This document shows, piece after piece, positions 17,761 through 27,206 of a stretch of DNA of 64,000 nt. This stretch comes from Promethearchaeota archaeon Loki_b32 (GTDB lineage: Archaea > Asgardarchaeota > Lokiarchaeia > Sigyniarchaeales > SOKP01), in the NCBI GenBank assembly GCA_005223125.1, contig NJBH01000018.1:1-64000 (forward strand), written 5' to 3'. Position 1 is the stretch's first letter; each line of letters opens with the position of its first letter. The position numbers and the translations under genes were made by a program. Under the pieces are notes generated by a model that saw only the letters and a program-made list of their open reading frames with translations, was not told the origin of the DNA and searched no databases.

Positions 17761-18552
17761 TTATTTCTTCCTGAATTGATTAAATTTAGGCTTACGTTTT
17801 TCTATAAAGGCATCTTTTCCTTCTACTGCTTCCTCGGTACCGTAGTAAAGGGATAACCCACCAACTCCTAGTTGAGTAATACCAGTCACCCCATCTGTTT
17901 CAGCTAAAAATGCATATTTCAGCATTTTAAGAGCAGTTGGACTTTTTTCTAACAATTCTTGACACCAAAGTTCTACCTCTTCGTCCAACTTTTCATAAGG
18001 GACAACAGCATTTACAAGTCCCATCTTTAAAGCTTCTTGGGCAGTGTATCGACGGCATAAATACCAAATTTCTTTAGCACGTTTAATTCCTATAGCTCGC
18101 ATTAAATCTCCTGTTCCATAACCAGGATCAAATGAACCTACGCGCGGTCCTGCTTGACCGAATTGTGCGTGCTCCGCTGCAATACTGAGGTCACAGTTCA
18201 CATGCCACACATGTCCTCCCCCAATTGCAAAACCATTCACTCGTGCAATTACCGGTTTAGGTAAAGTACGAATCAAAAATGTTATTCGTTGCCAACCAAC
18301 TTCAAGTGGTAAAACATATTCACCCTCATAACCACCCATTTCTCGTGTGCTCTGATCGCCACCAGTACAAAAGGCTTTTTCTCCAGTTCCAGTGAAAACT
18401 ACAACACCAATTTCATTGTCCCAACATAGGTTAAATGCATCAATCAATTCATGTACAGCTCTTAGATTGCACGCGTTATATCGTTGAGGTCGATTGATTG
18501 TTATACGAGCTACTCTATCCTTTTTCTCAAAAATAATTTCTTCAAAATCCAT
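17761..18552 (-). CDS. Crotonase-family enzyme, MenB/BadI-like
   Basis: A 263-residue enoyl-CoA hydratase/isomerase-family protein. The oxyanion-hole regions are EKAFCTGGDQST (about residue 58) and NGFAIGGGHVWH (about 105), followed by GPRVGSFDPGYG (about 135) and IWYLCRRYTAQEALKMGLVN. It resembles naphthoyl-CoA synthase MenB and, in AFCTGGDQST and DPGYGT, ring-opening BadI-type ketocyclohexane-carboxyl-CoA hydrolases, so it may either close or open a ring on an acyl-CoA. The residues typical of simple enoyl-CoA hydratase (paired Glu) are not evident. A 9-bp hairpin lies upstream. Confidence 0.78.
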   Translation of the reverse strand: MDFEEIIFEKKDRVARITINRPQRYNACNLRAVHELIDAFNLCWDNEIGVVVFTGTGEKAFCTGGDQSTREMGGYEGEYVLPLEVGWQRITFLIRTLPKPVIARVNGFAIGGGHVWHVNCDLSIAAEHAQFGQAGPRVGSFDPGYGTGDLMRAIGIKRAKEIWYLCRRYTAQEALKMGLVNAVVPYEKLDEEVELWCQELLEKSPTALKMLKYAFLAETDGVTGITQLGVGGLSLYYGTEEAVEGKDAFIEKRKPKFNQFRKK

Positions 18553-18680
18553 TTTACTAACTCCTGCATTTTTTTTTAGAATTTAATTTTTAATGATTAA
18601 TTACTTAAATGGATCTTAATATATTTTTTTTGGTTATTAAAGCTCTTAAACCGATAGATACTCAGAAATCTGATTTTTGA

Positions 18681-18702
18681 TCGTGAAACAAGAGTTTCAC
18701 GA
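18681..18702. promoter_or_regulatory. Perfect 9-bp hairpin or operator before the crotonase gene
   Basis: TCGTGAAAC (18681-18689), a 4-base loop and GTTTCACGA (18694-18702) form a perfect inverted repeat, 129 bases before the crotonase start and 70 bases after the stop of the upstream gene on the same strand. It could end that transcript or bind a regulator of the acyl-CoA gene. There is no T tract immediately after it, which speaks against a simple terminator. Confidence 0.4.
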
Positions 18703-18771
18703 AATTCTTACAAAAATGAATTGTTATTTTAAATTGTATAAGGTGAACATATAGCGCTCATTGAAGAATTC

Positions 18772-19299
18772 CTAAAAAGCCATTTTTTGTTTAATTTCTT
18801 GAACCATTTTATGTCCTTCATCATTTATTTCTGTTAATATTTCTCTTAAAATCTCATTAATTGTCAATCCACGTAATTCACATGATATATATAATAAAGA
18901 GAGGATTTGTTTAGCTAAAACTCGAATATTTTTAATATCGTTAATTGGAATTCTAATCCCAAGAGCTTTCAGATCCATCTGTGTTTCTTTTTCTTGCTGT
19001 CTTATTGTAATTAGGACATCATTCTTTCTTCCCTTCCATTCTTCTGTTATTGCTCTTAAGGATAATAAATATCTTTTAGTAGGGCTTCCAATTCCCATGA
19101 CATCCCTAGCGAAATTTAACGGTTCAGAATTTCTGACAGACTTTAAGCCAAATGTTCTATTTACTTTATAATTTTTATCTAATTTTGTTTTCATTTTTGA
19201 AATTTCATCTGTTAACTGCTCAATCCTTAAAGCTAATTTTTCAAATTTATCAAGAAAGAGTTCCTCAGAGTTAATATCAAAATTACTCATATCAAACAC
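18772..19299 (-). CDS. Coiled-coil protein, unknown function
   Basis: 175 residues with an N-terminal coiled coil (FEKLALRIEQLTDEISKMKTKL, about residues 18-42) and a helical C-terminal half (ITEEWKGRKNDVLITIRQQEK, then GLTINEILREILTEIND). It might begin at the Met of MSNFD, three residues downstream. No known domain was seen; a DNA-binding or scaffold role is only a guess. Confidence 0.5.
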   Translation of the reverse strand: MFDMSNFDINSEELFLDKFEKLALRIEQLTDEISKMKTKLDKNYKVNRTFGLKSVRNSEPLNFARDVMGIGSPTKRYLLSLRAITEEWKGRKNDVLITIRQQEKETQMDLKALGIRIPINDIKNIRVLAKQILSLLYISCELRGLTINEILREILTEINDEGHKMVQEIKQKMAF

Positions 19300-19460
19300 C
19301 TATTAGAAATTAAGTATGACACTCTTTGAATTAGTGTTTAATAAAACTAATTATTAAACTATTAATCTATGAGAAATTTTTAATTTATTTTAAATCGATG
19401 GTTTAAATATAAAAAAAAAGAGTTTTTGAAGATTTTGAGGGATTTTGACCGCTAATTTAT

Positions 19461-20717
19461 TTAATCATAATCTGTTTCATCATTATCGATATCATTTTCT
19501 TCATAAAATAAAGACTCATCTTCTTCATGTATTTCAGTTTCCTCTGCTACTGGCTCAGGTTCTTCCATAATTGGCTCGGGCTGTTCAACCGTAGGTTGTG
19601 GTGATGTCAATTCCATAATTTCAGCCTCAGGTTCTTCTATTGGTTTTAGCTGTTCTTCAGAAAATTTCCTGATTTCATATATACCTATTATAATTAAAAG
19701 CAAAACAAAAAATCCTAATACAGCAATATTTTTTATAAGATTAATTAATTCATTATCTAAATTTTCAAACCATTGAATCCAAGGAATAGAAACTATATTA
19801 AAAATTTCGTATGGAAAATAATGTACAAACTCATATGTTACCTTCGATAATATTAACCATATTATTACGGTATCAAGTCCAAATCTTTTTAATCTCTTGC
19901 TTAACAATTCTGCTTGCGAACCCATAAGAGTACTCAGAGAATAAAAAATGATAAAAAGATCAGGTATAATCATAGCAATATATGCCCAAATAGAACCAAT
20001 TGCTTCTGGTTCAGTATCAACTATACTAAGCCAGAGTTTAAGAACTAGGAATGCAGCATAAAATGAGACTAAGATTGCAAATATTCCAAACCAACCATTA
20101 AAGACCTTTTTAAATTTGTAGACTACAACAGTTATCGCGAGTCCAATCAGAATAGCTCCAACCAGAATATAAACCCCATTCAAATACCATGGCATAACGA
20201 AAGAAGTTTCAGTAATAACAGATAAGTCTATCAGAGTAGGCCAAATAATAAAAAAGTATAATAACGATAGAGCACCAGCCAATCCTCCAATAAAAATGAG
20301 AGTTCTGATAAAAGGTTTCGCTTTTGGAGTTTTAAATGCCTGTTTGTCCACTCTTTTCCCTATTAGAAAGGCTCCATATAAGATGAACCAAGATGTAAAT
20401 AAAAAATACGTTATAACTGAAATTATAAATAAAAGTATTAGAACTATTGAAATTAACGCCATAATTGGTAAGGAAATAAGTAAAAACACAATTACCTTCC
20501 ATGGAGGGTACTCAAAAATGTTCTTCTTAGATACAAGAGAAAGTAAAAATAAGAACATTAAAAAGACTAAAAATGGGAAATATAAGATTATACCGATTAC
20601 AGAAACAACAGGATTGGGATAAGGAATTGTTGCCACTCCTATTAATAGCCAAATCACTAAAGCTGTTAAACGCCAATTTTTGCTTAATTTCTTTAAATTA
20701 TCTATAAAATCAACCAT
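19461..20717 (-). CDS. Multi-pass membrane protein with acidic tail
   Basis: 418 residues with about ten membrane segments (residues 15-345) and a Glu/Pro-rich cytoplasmic tail (about 355-418; repeats like PEPIMEEPEPVAEE, then DNDETDYD). No catalytic or transport signature was found. The tail looks intrinsically disordered and might recruit partners at the membrane. Confidence 0.6.
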   Translation of the reverse strand: MVDFIDNLKKLSKNWRLTALVIWLLIGVATIPYPNPVVSVIGIILYFPFLVFLMFLFLLSLVSKKNIFEYPPWKVIVFLLISLPIMALISIVLILLFIISVITYFLFTSWFILYGAFLIGKRVDKQAFKTPKAKPFIRTLIFIGGLAGALSLLYFFIIWPTLIDLSVITETSFVMPWYLNGVYILVGAILIGLAITVVVYKFKKVFNGWFGIFAILVSFYAAFLVLKLWLSIVDTEPEAIGSIWAYIAMIIPDLFIIFYSLSTLMGSQAELLSKRLKRFGLDTVIIWLILSKVTYEFVHYFPYEIFNIVSIPWIQWFENLDNELINLIKNIAVLGFFVLLLIIIGIYEIRKFSEEQLKPIEEPEAEIMELTSPQPTVEQPEPIMEEPEPVAEETEIHEEDESLFYEENDIDNDETDYD

Positions 20718-20784
20718 AAAAAAATAGTTATATCAAATATATTTAAAATTTTCTTATTTAAGAGAGAGAATTGAGTAAATTTTA

Positions 20785-21585
20785 TTAAATAAAGTCAACT
20801 AAACTTTTCTGATCACTAAAACTATGATAAGATAATCCAAATTTTTGCTTTATCATATTAACTGAATCTGGAGCATGACCTTGGAAATGATTGTTGACAA
20901 TGATAAATATTTCATAGATACTAGGCTTCTTCAATAAATTTTGGACATTCTTAAAAAGATTTTTAATAGCTTCATTTTGGTTTCTTTGAATTCGGTTGAA
21001 AATGGTGAGCTCTCTATCCCCTATTAATCGGATATAATAATAATTTTGGTTTTGTTTATAGTAAGGTTTAATTCCCGGCATATAGGTTGTTCCTAGTATT
21101 GTTTTATTGCCGTCAATAAAGCTAGAAAGAATTTGAGGTGTAAACCATGAATTATCTCGTAATTCGATGATATATTTATACTCAGATGGTATCGTTTTAA
21201 TTAAGTAATTTAGTTGTTCTAAGTGTTTTTCTGAGTATTTAAACCAAGGGGGAAATTGTAGAAGGATTCCAAAGATCTTTTCTTTTAAAGGTCTTATTCT
21301 ACTAAAAAATTCAAGAATCCTGTTGTCAGTTTCAGAACTATTAAGTTTATGTGTTATATTTTGCCATAATTTAATAATAAAGCGAAATCCTTCTGGTACG
21401 CGATTATTCCAATTAATTACCATATCTTCAGAAGGTAAATTATAAAAAGTTGAATTGATTTCAACTATCGGGAAATAATTTGAAAAGAATTCCAAATGTT
21501 GGGATTTTTCTAATTTTTTGGGATAAAATGAACCCATCCAATCCTTATAAGAGAAGCCCGCAGTTCCGATCGTAATTTTAACCAT
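20785..21585 (-). CDS. DUF72 domain protein
   Basis: The 266-residue protein matches DUF72 (YecE-like): IGTAGFSYKDWMGSFYP at the start, FPIVEINSTFYNLP (about residue 42), the RVPEGFRFIIKLWQNITH strand, the ELRDNSWF motif (about 150) and NNHFQGHAPDSVNMI at the end. The fold is a TIM barrel. The family's reaction is not established. Length is normal and all the conserved acidic and aromatic positions are present. Confidence 0.85.
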   Translation of the reverse strand: MVKITIGTAGFSYKDWMGSFYPKKLEKSQHLEFFSNYFPIVEINSTFYNLPSEDMVINWNNRVPEGFRFIIKLWQNITHKLNSSETDNRILEFFSRIRPLKEKIFGILLQFPPWFKYSEKHLEQLNYLIKTIPSEYKYIIELRDNSWFTPQILSSFIDGNKTILGTTYMPGIKPYYKQNQNYYYIRLIGDRELTIFNRIQRNQNEAIKNLFKNVQNLLKKPSIYEIFIIVNNHFQGHAPDSVNMIKQKFGLSYHSFSDQKSLVDFI

Positions 21586-21715
21586 TTATTGCAAATCTAA
21601 ACGTTATTTTATTTTAATGATTCAATATTTTCTTTTACTAAAATAATTATTTTTTATAAAAGATTATAATTAGTTTAAATAGTCACAAGAACTATCTTTA
21701 AAAGGTGATGGAAAA

Positions 21716-22438
21716 ATTTCTATCGACTGGGTACGTGCAGAGGAAAAACCAGATAAGAAAATTGCAGTTGAAGGAAAACTATTATTGGAACTTCGATCGA
21801 AAATAAAAGAATTAGAACATGAATTAGAGAAAAAACATGAGGAACTAAAGAAAACACAAAGTGAATTAAAAATAACAAAAGAAAAGTTGGGCGGTCGAGA
21901 AAGGAGTTTAACTGAACTTATAGAAAAAAAATCTTCTATAAGAAAATCTTCAGATCAAATCAAAGAGGAGAAATTACAAGCAGTTATTGAACTTACTAAA
22001 TTATCATCTGAAAAATCAAACTTAGAAGAAAAAATTACTGAGGCTTTAGTTAAAATCACCCATCTTGAAAACCAATTAAATTTAACAGTTAAAAAATCAA
22101 CTGAAATTGAACAAAAGATTCTGATTAAAGATAAAGAAATTCAGAAAAAAGAAGAAGAAATGTTAAACAAAACAAAAGAGCTTTTGAATAAAGATGAAGA
22201 AATTCAAGAGCTTAAAAACAATATAAATATCAAGAATGAAGAAATTGAGAATCTTAAAAAGAAATTAAATGATGAAATAAAGAACACAGATATACAAATA
22301 AAAAAATTACAAGATTTTGAAGTTCAAGTATCACAGGCTATTAAAGCTTCAGAAGTAATAAAAAAAATTAAAAAAAAAATAGAGTTAAAAGGCTTCTTAT
22401 CCGACAAGGAGCTCGAACCTTTACTAAAGGAAATATAA
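21716..22438 (+). CDS. Coiled-coil protein 1, apparent ATT start
   Basis: An Asgard-type coiled-coil protein with a long heptad stretch (residues about 25-200) and a small C-terminal domain (VIKKIKKKIELKGFLSDKEL). The frame has a TTG at 21785, but upstream codons encode ISIDWVRAEEKPDKKIAVEG, which is conserved at protein level with its neighbour at 22588 (ISIDWAKAEEKPDKKLSVEG) with many synonymous changes. The first usable codon of that block is an ATT at 21716, 7 bases after GGTGA. It would therefore start at AUU, giving 240 residues. Function unknown; perhaps a partner of the methyltransferase two genes on. Confidence 0.65.
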   Translation: MSIDWVRAEEKPDKKIAVEGKLLLELRSKIKELEHELEKKHEELKKTQSELKITKEKLGGRERSLTELIEKKSSIRKSSDQIKEEKLQAVIELTKLSSEKSNLEEKITEALVKITHLENQLNLTVKKSTEIEQKILIKDKEIQKKEEEMLNKTKELLNKDEEIQELKNNINIKNEEIENLKKKLNDEIKNTDIQIKKLQDFEVQVSQAIKASEVIKKIKKKIELKGFLSDKELEPLLKEI

Positions 22439-22587
22439 AATTAATAATCTAATTAATCTTTAATTATGTTTAATTATTCTTTACCAAATACTTTAATGTA
22501 AAATTTATAAATAATCAATTTTAAGAAATTAAATATATAACAATATAAAAATTAAATTTTGAAAAAAATATAATAAGGTGAAAGGAA

Positions 22588-23286
22588 ATTTCAATCGACT
22601 GGGCTAAAGCAGAAGAGAAACCAGATAAAAAGCTATCTGTTGAAGGAAAAATTTTGTTAGATCTTAGATCCAAGATTAATAGTTTAGAAAAACAGTTAGC
22701 TCAAAAAATAAAAGAATTTGATAAAACTTCAAGCGAGTATATGACAACTAAAGAACAATTATCTGAAACTAGTAAGAAATTAGAAGATATTGAAGAAAAT
22801 TTTAGGAATATAAATAAGTCTTTTGAAAGAATAAAAGAAGAGAAGCTTTATGGGGATGCTGAAATTCTTAAACTGAAAACAGGAAAAGCTGATTTAGAAA
22901 CAAAATTATCTGAGACTAATTCTAAGGATACAGAATTGGAAAATAAACTAAAAGAAGCTTCTGTAAAAATTGAGAAGTTAGAAAAAGAAAAGGATGATAT
23001 TAAAGCAGAATTACAGCAACGTGAAAATGAAATCGAGAGTCTAAAGAAAGATTTACAAAAATCAATTTCAGATAAATATATAGAAACTGAAAGTCTTAAA
23101 GAGGAACGAGACACTAAGGAAAAACAAATCAAAGAGTTAAATCAAAAAATTACATCTCTAGAAGAAACAATCGGAGGGGCAAAAGGTACACCCCAACTCA
23201 TTGAAGCTATAAAAAACATCATGGTAACTAAGGGATTCTTGAGTGACAGAGAATTTGATAATCTCTTAGAAAATAAAGATATTTAG
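22588..23286 (+). CDS. Coiled-coil protein 2, apparent ATT start
   Basis: Paralogue of the upstream gene: same N-terminal block (ISIDW then AEEKPDKK), coiled coil (residues about 25-190) and C-terminal GFLSDREFDNLLEN. The start seems to be the ATT at 22588, 6 bases after a GGTGA ribosome site; the same frame has a TGA four codons upstream, so no ATG, GTG or TTG is available before the conserved block. The TTG at 22654 would remove it. The predicted length is 232 residues. It ends 27 bases before the DNA methyltransferase and is probably co-transcribed with it. Confidence 0.65.
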   Translation: MSIDWAKAEEKPDKKLSVEGKILLDLRSKINSLEKQLAQKIKEFDKTSSEYMTTKEQLSETSKKLEDIEENFRNINKSFERIKEEKLYGDAEILKLKTGKADLETKLSETNSKDTELENKLKEASVKIEKLEKEKDDIKAELQQRENEIESLKKDLQKSISDKYIETESLKEERDTKEKQIKELNQKITSLEETIGGAKGTPQLIEAIKNIMVTKGFLSDREFDNLLENKDI

Positions 23287-23313
23287 TAAATTAAATTCTT
23301 TTTATTATTAGAA

Positions 23314-24408
23314 ATGGTTAAATTAATCTGGGAAAACAAAAAAAATAATACTCCTAAATTAGAAGATATAAAAAAATTCCATTCTAATTTCTTTAAATCT
23401 TTTGAACATCTCACCCATACCGGTAATACGAGAAGAAGGACTACTAACAACTCTACATTTTGGATGAATAAGTTATTCTGGGGAGACAATTTAGAGGTTT
23501 TATATTTTTTATTAAATAATCTTAAAGAAAAAATAGATTTAATTTACATAGATCCCCCTTTCTTTTCTGGTACCAACTATCAAATCAAGATAAAGGAAAA
23601 TGATAAAATCTATGAATCTATTGCATATTATGACCATTGGAATAGAGATTTAGATTCTTATTTACAAATGCTATATGAAAGGATAACGATATTTAAACTA
23701 ATGTTAGCGGAAACTGGTCTAATTTTTATCCATTCAGATTGGCACGCGAATCACTACATTCGTTTAATTTTAGACGAGATTTTCGGTGAAAAAAGATTTG
23801 TAAATAATATTATTTGGTATTATTATAACAAATATTCAGCTGGAAAGAAAACTTTACCAAGAGCTCATGATACAATTTTAGTTTACTCTAATTCTAATAA
23901 TTTTACTTTCAATCAAATAAGAATACCCCGCGAAAAACCACGAAAGCAATTAATGAGGGAAATGGTAAGCGGAGTTTTAAAGAACGTGAAGGATAAGGAT
24001 GGTCATGTTAAATATAGAATTGTTACTGACAAAAAAATGGATGATGTTTGGAAAATACCTTGTATGCAGCCAGCATCAAAAGAATGGACAGGTTTTCCTA
24101 CACAAAAACATCATAAATTACTTGAAAGAATTATTCAATTAGGGTCAAATGAAGGAGATTTAGTAGCTGATTTTTTTTGTGGTTCTGGGACGTCATTAAT
24201 AGTCGCTGAAAAATTAAAAAGGAGATGGATAGGATGTGATATTTCAGAGTATTCGATATATTTAACAAGAAATAGAATATTAGATTATCAAAAAAGGATA
24301 CAAAACTATAATCCATTTGAAATTCTTACAAATTTAAGCGAAACCAGAAGTAAAATTGTTGATTCCGGTTTTTTTGAAAAAAAATTTTCAATAACAAGAA
24401 AAAAATAG
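23314..24408 (+). CDS. DNA adenine/cytosine-N4 methyltransferase (beta class)
   Basis: A 364-residue methyltransferase with the catalytic motif IV DPPF (IYIDPPFFSGTNY, about residue 87) before motif I (ADFFCGSGTSLIVAEKL, about residue 285), the order of the beta class of type III Mod-like enzymes. It transfers a methyl from SAM to exocyclic N6 of adenine or N4 of cytosine in a specific site. No restriction gene is nearby, so it is either an orphan epigenetic enzyme or works with the two coiled-coil proteins upstream. Convergent with the isomerase-family gene, with only two bases between the stops. Confidence 0.85.
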   Translation: MVKLIWENKKNNTPKLEDIKKFHSNFFKSFEHLTHTGNTRRRTTNNSTFWMNKLFWGDNLEVLYFLLNNLKEKIDLIYIDPPFFSGTNYQIKIKENDKIYESIAYYDHWNRDLDSYLQMLYERITIFKLMLAETGLIFIHSDWHANHYIRLILDEIFGEKRFVNNIIWYYYNKYSAGKKTLPRAHDTILVYSNSNNFTFNQIRIPREKPRKQLMREMVSGVLKNVKDKDGHVKYRIVTDKKMDDVWKIPCMQPASKEWTGFPTQKHHKLLERIIQLGSNEGDLVADFFCGSGTSLIVAEKLKRRWIGCDISEYSIYLTRNRILDYQKRIQNYNPFEILTNLSETRSKIVDSGFFEKKFSITRKK

Positions 24409-24410
24409 AA

Positions 24411-25850
24411 TTAAATTTCTTTATTATGAAAATGTATGTTATAATCTAAATATTTTGACAAGGCCTCTTCTACAATATCCCCTACTTTATTTAATGTTGC
24501 TGCTACATGATGAGCAAAACCTCCAAAACATAGAGATTTCAACAAGTCTTGTAAATTAGAAATCTCAACTACACCATACCCACCAAATGTGTCTAATGGA
24601 TCTTCAGTATAATTCCCTTCTGCTAAAATAGCTTTTATCTCTCCAAAAAGATCATCGGTTTCAATCCTCAATAGAGTACAGTGTTTAGTTTTAATACGCC
24701 CTTGAATTGCACCAAAACTCACTTCTTCACCTTTTTGATCTGCAATTATTGGGTGAATAGTCATTCTTGTATCTTGAAAGAAGGATTTAGGGAGATTGCT
24801 ACAATGAAATAATACCATTTTATTTGGATCTTCACCATAATTATTATTCCAATCTAAAATAGCTGATGGAGTATCAGAGGCGATTTGTAATATTAACATC
24901 CCTATTAATCCAGAGATGTCAACTTCACAAGCAGCTGGAACAAGTCCTTCACTAAACATACTTAACACCGCGCATGGTACAATTCCAAAATTGTCTTGAA
25001 TGCTAGGCCAACATTGAAAAGCAAATCCATCTAAATCATTCTCAACAACCCAATTTTCAATTACAACTGCTAATTTTGCTAATTTAATTAGACTTTCTAT
25101 TGGAATTGTTGTAGTACTCGTATAGTTCTTTATGAATTCAATCTTTTCTTGTACTTTGGGGTCATCAGTCTTCAAATGATTAATAAAACCAAAAATCTCA
25201 GATAAATCTATAGGTTCTATGCTGATCCCGTTAAATTCTAAGATTTTTTCGCTATATCTAACAGTTTCAAAAGCATTTGGTCTAGTTCCGATTTGTCCTA
25301 ATCTTGCTGTTCTGAGCTTTTTTACGATTTTACATATTTTTTCAAATCTCTTTAAATCTTCTTTAAAAAGATCAGATTTTATAGGGCAAGTATGATATTT
25401 AGTTAGTGTAAATGGAATACCATATTGATACAATACACTTGTAACAGATATTTTTCCACAAAACGCATCTCTTCTATGAACTCGATCCATTTTATCAATA
25501 TCATCAGATGACGCTTGAATTAACACAGGAACATTAAGATTTGCCAATTTAAGAGTGTTAGCTACTCCTTTTTCATCTCCAAAATTTGGTAAAATAACAA
25601 CAATTCCACCAATTTTTTCACGGTTAACCTTAAATAATTCAGCGCATTTCTTAGCATCTTCATATAATTCTACGACACCAAATCTTGTGTCGTTTTCTCC
25701 TAAGATAACATAATCATAACCTAACTTATTCATAGCTTCGATAATCTCAATCCTTCCTTGTTTTGCTAGTTCACTTGGAAAGACATCTCTGTTTCCCACT
25801 ATTATACCAAACGTTATTTTTTCGTATTTTTTTTTAAGAAAAGACATCAT
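24411..25850 (-). CDS. L-fucose/L-arabinose isomerase-family protein
   Basis: The 479-residue protein resembles the fucose/arabinose isomerase fold: an N-terminal Rossmann-like domain (FGIIVGNRDVFPSELAKQGR; VVILPNFGDEKGVANTLKLA), a middle domain with QCWPSIQDNFGIVPC (about residue 287) and CEVDISGLIGML (about 317) and a C-terminal beta domain with FHCSN. Glu and Asp residues expected to bind metal are present in CEVD. It may interconvert an aldose and ketose. The real sugar is unknown. Confidence 0.75.
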   Translation of the reverse strand: MMSFLKKKYEKITFGIIVGNRDVFPSELAKQGRIEIIEAMNKLGYDYVILGENDTRFGVVELYEDAKKCAELFKVNREKIGGIVVILPNFGDEKGVANTLKLANLNVPVLIQASSDDIDKMDRVHRRDAFCGKISVTSVLYQYGIPFTLTKYHTCPIKSDLFKEDLKRFEKICKIVKKLRTARLGQIGTRPNAFETVRYSEKILEFNGISIEPIDLSEIFGFINHLKTDDPKVQEKIEFIKNYTSTTTIPIESLIKLAKLAVVIENWVVENDLDGFAFQCWPSIQDNFGIVPCAVLSMFSEGLVPAACEVDISGLIGMLILQIASDTPSAILDWNNNYGEDPNKMVLFHCSNLPKSFFQDTRMTIHPIIADQKGEEVSFGAIQGRIKTKHCTLLRIETDDLFGEIKAILAEGNYTEDPLDTFGGYGVVEISNLQDLLKSLCFGGFAHHVAATLNKVGDIVEEALSKYLDYNIHFHNKEI

Positions 25851-25939
25851 ACTTCTCTCAATAAGAAATTTTAAAAAATTTAATTTTAGTAATTTAATTT
25901 AAGAATTTAAAATTAAAATAAAAATTTGTTAATTGTTCA

Positions 25940-27202
25940 ATGAATTTAAGTTCTAAAATCATTCAAAGAATTAAGGAGCTATGGGAACACAAAATATTTA
26001 GATATGCCCTGATCCTTCATAGTTTTTATTTTATACTCTCAATCATTCTATTTTTTGCCTATTATCAAGAAAAAAATGATTTTATTATTTTTTATAAGGT
26101 AGGAAACATATTTATCAATGATATTGAGAATCTCTATAATCAACCATATTATTTATGGGATTTCAGATATCTTCCATTGTCAGCATTGTTTTTTATTCCA
26201 TTTTCCATTTTAAATTTTCAAGTAGCATTTGTAATTTTTAATTTTTGTAATTTAATCCTTAATTTTCTCATTTGCATTATTCTTTTTAAAATAATAATGT
26301 TAATAAGAAACGAAAATCATGAAAAAGACGATAAAAGGATTATTCTATATATATCTATTTACTTAATGGGTTTGCCTCATGTATTGAATTATATTTATGG
26401 TCAGATAAATTTATATATCACTTTTTTTATTCTATTATCTCTTTACATTTTTCTTAAATATGATGAATTCAAATGGCAATTAATTGGAAGTATCTTTTTA
26501 GGAATAAGTATCATTATCAAACCTACTGCGTTTTTCTTAATCCCATTTTTGATTATATTAAATTTTGACTTAGAAAGAAAAAAGCTAAGTTTTAATTTTT
26601 TTAAAAGTGCTATTCGGATCATAGGAGTGATTATTCCTGTTCTGTTGAACTTTATAGTATTTTTATTATACCCTACGATATGGGAAGGTTTCTTAGATAC
26701 TAATTTTACAGGGAGTAATCCAATTGCTCTAAACTTTTCATTCAGTATTACTAAGTTAATTACTAATTTCTGTTATTTTTACAACATCCCTTTTAATCAA
26801 ATCTTTGTTTTACTTGGAGTAATTGGTATACTAGGAGGTTTAGGTTTTATAATTTTTATAATAAAAAGATTTGAAAAAGATTCTATTATTTATGGTTATG
26901 CATTTGGAATTATAATTATGTTACTGGTTTACTTTGACTCGTGGGATCATCATTTGCTCAATTTAACACCGATCTTAATATTAATTATTTTTAATTTACC
27001 TAGGGAATCAAAAGTTACAGGATCAATAAAATTAAGCTTATTCTTCTTTAATTTTTTTGATCTTGCTTTTGTGGGTATTTGGTACCTAATATATCCATTG
27101 TTTCCATACAATTTTACACCTACGTTTTTCTTAATTTTAACGTTCTATGGGATAAGTAAATATTGTTTATTTAAACAACATAATAGAAAAATGGAGGCGT
27201 AG
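25940..27202 (+). CDS. GT87-like membrane glycosyltransferase 1
   Basis: A 420-residue integral membrane protein with about ten segments, resembling the GT87/DUF2029 mannosyltransferases that use a polyprenyl-phosphate sugar. An acidic site, KNDFIIFYKVGNIFIND (about residue 45), takes the place of the usual catalytic Asp loop after the first membrane segment, and the YGQINLY and DSWDHHLLNLTP motifs recur in its paralogue. It is the first gene of a three-gene operon and its stop precedes the next start by four bases. It probably glycosylates a lipid or protein at the outer membrane face. Confidence 0.65.
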   Translation: MNLSSKIIQRIKELWEHKIFRYALILHSFYFILSIILFFAYYQEKNDFIIFYKVGNIFINDIENLYNQPYYLWDFRYLPLSALFFIPFSILNFQVAFVIFNFCNLILNFLICIILFKIIMLIRNENHEKDDKRIILYISIYLMGLPHVLNYIYGQINLYITFFILLSLYIFLKYDEFKWQLIGSIFLGISIIIKPTAFFLIPFLIILNFDLERKKLSFNFFKSAIRIIGVIIPVLLNFIVFLLYPTIWEGFLDTNFTGSNPIALNFSFSITKLITNFCYFYNIPFNQIFVLLGVIGILGGLGFIIFIIKRFEKDSIIYGYAFGIIIMLLVYFDSWDHHLLNLTPILILIIFNLPRESKVTGSIKLSLFFFNFFDLAFVGIWYLIYPLFPYNFTPTFFLILTFYGISKYCLFKQHNRKMEA

Positions 27203-27206
27203 TTAA

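Noticed and set aside
21708-21800. ATG at 21708 as start of coiled-coil protein 1
   Set aside because: It is out of frame with the conserved block and meets a stop after about 30 codons.
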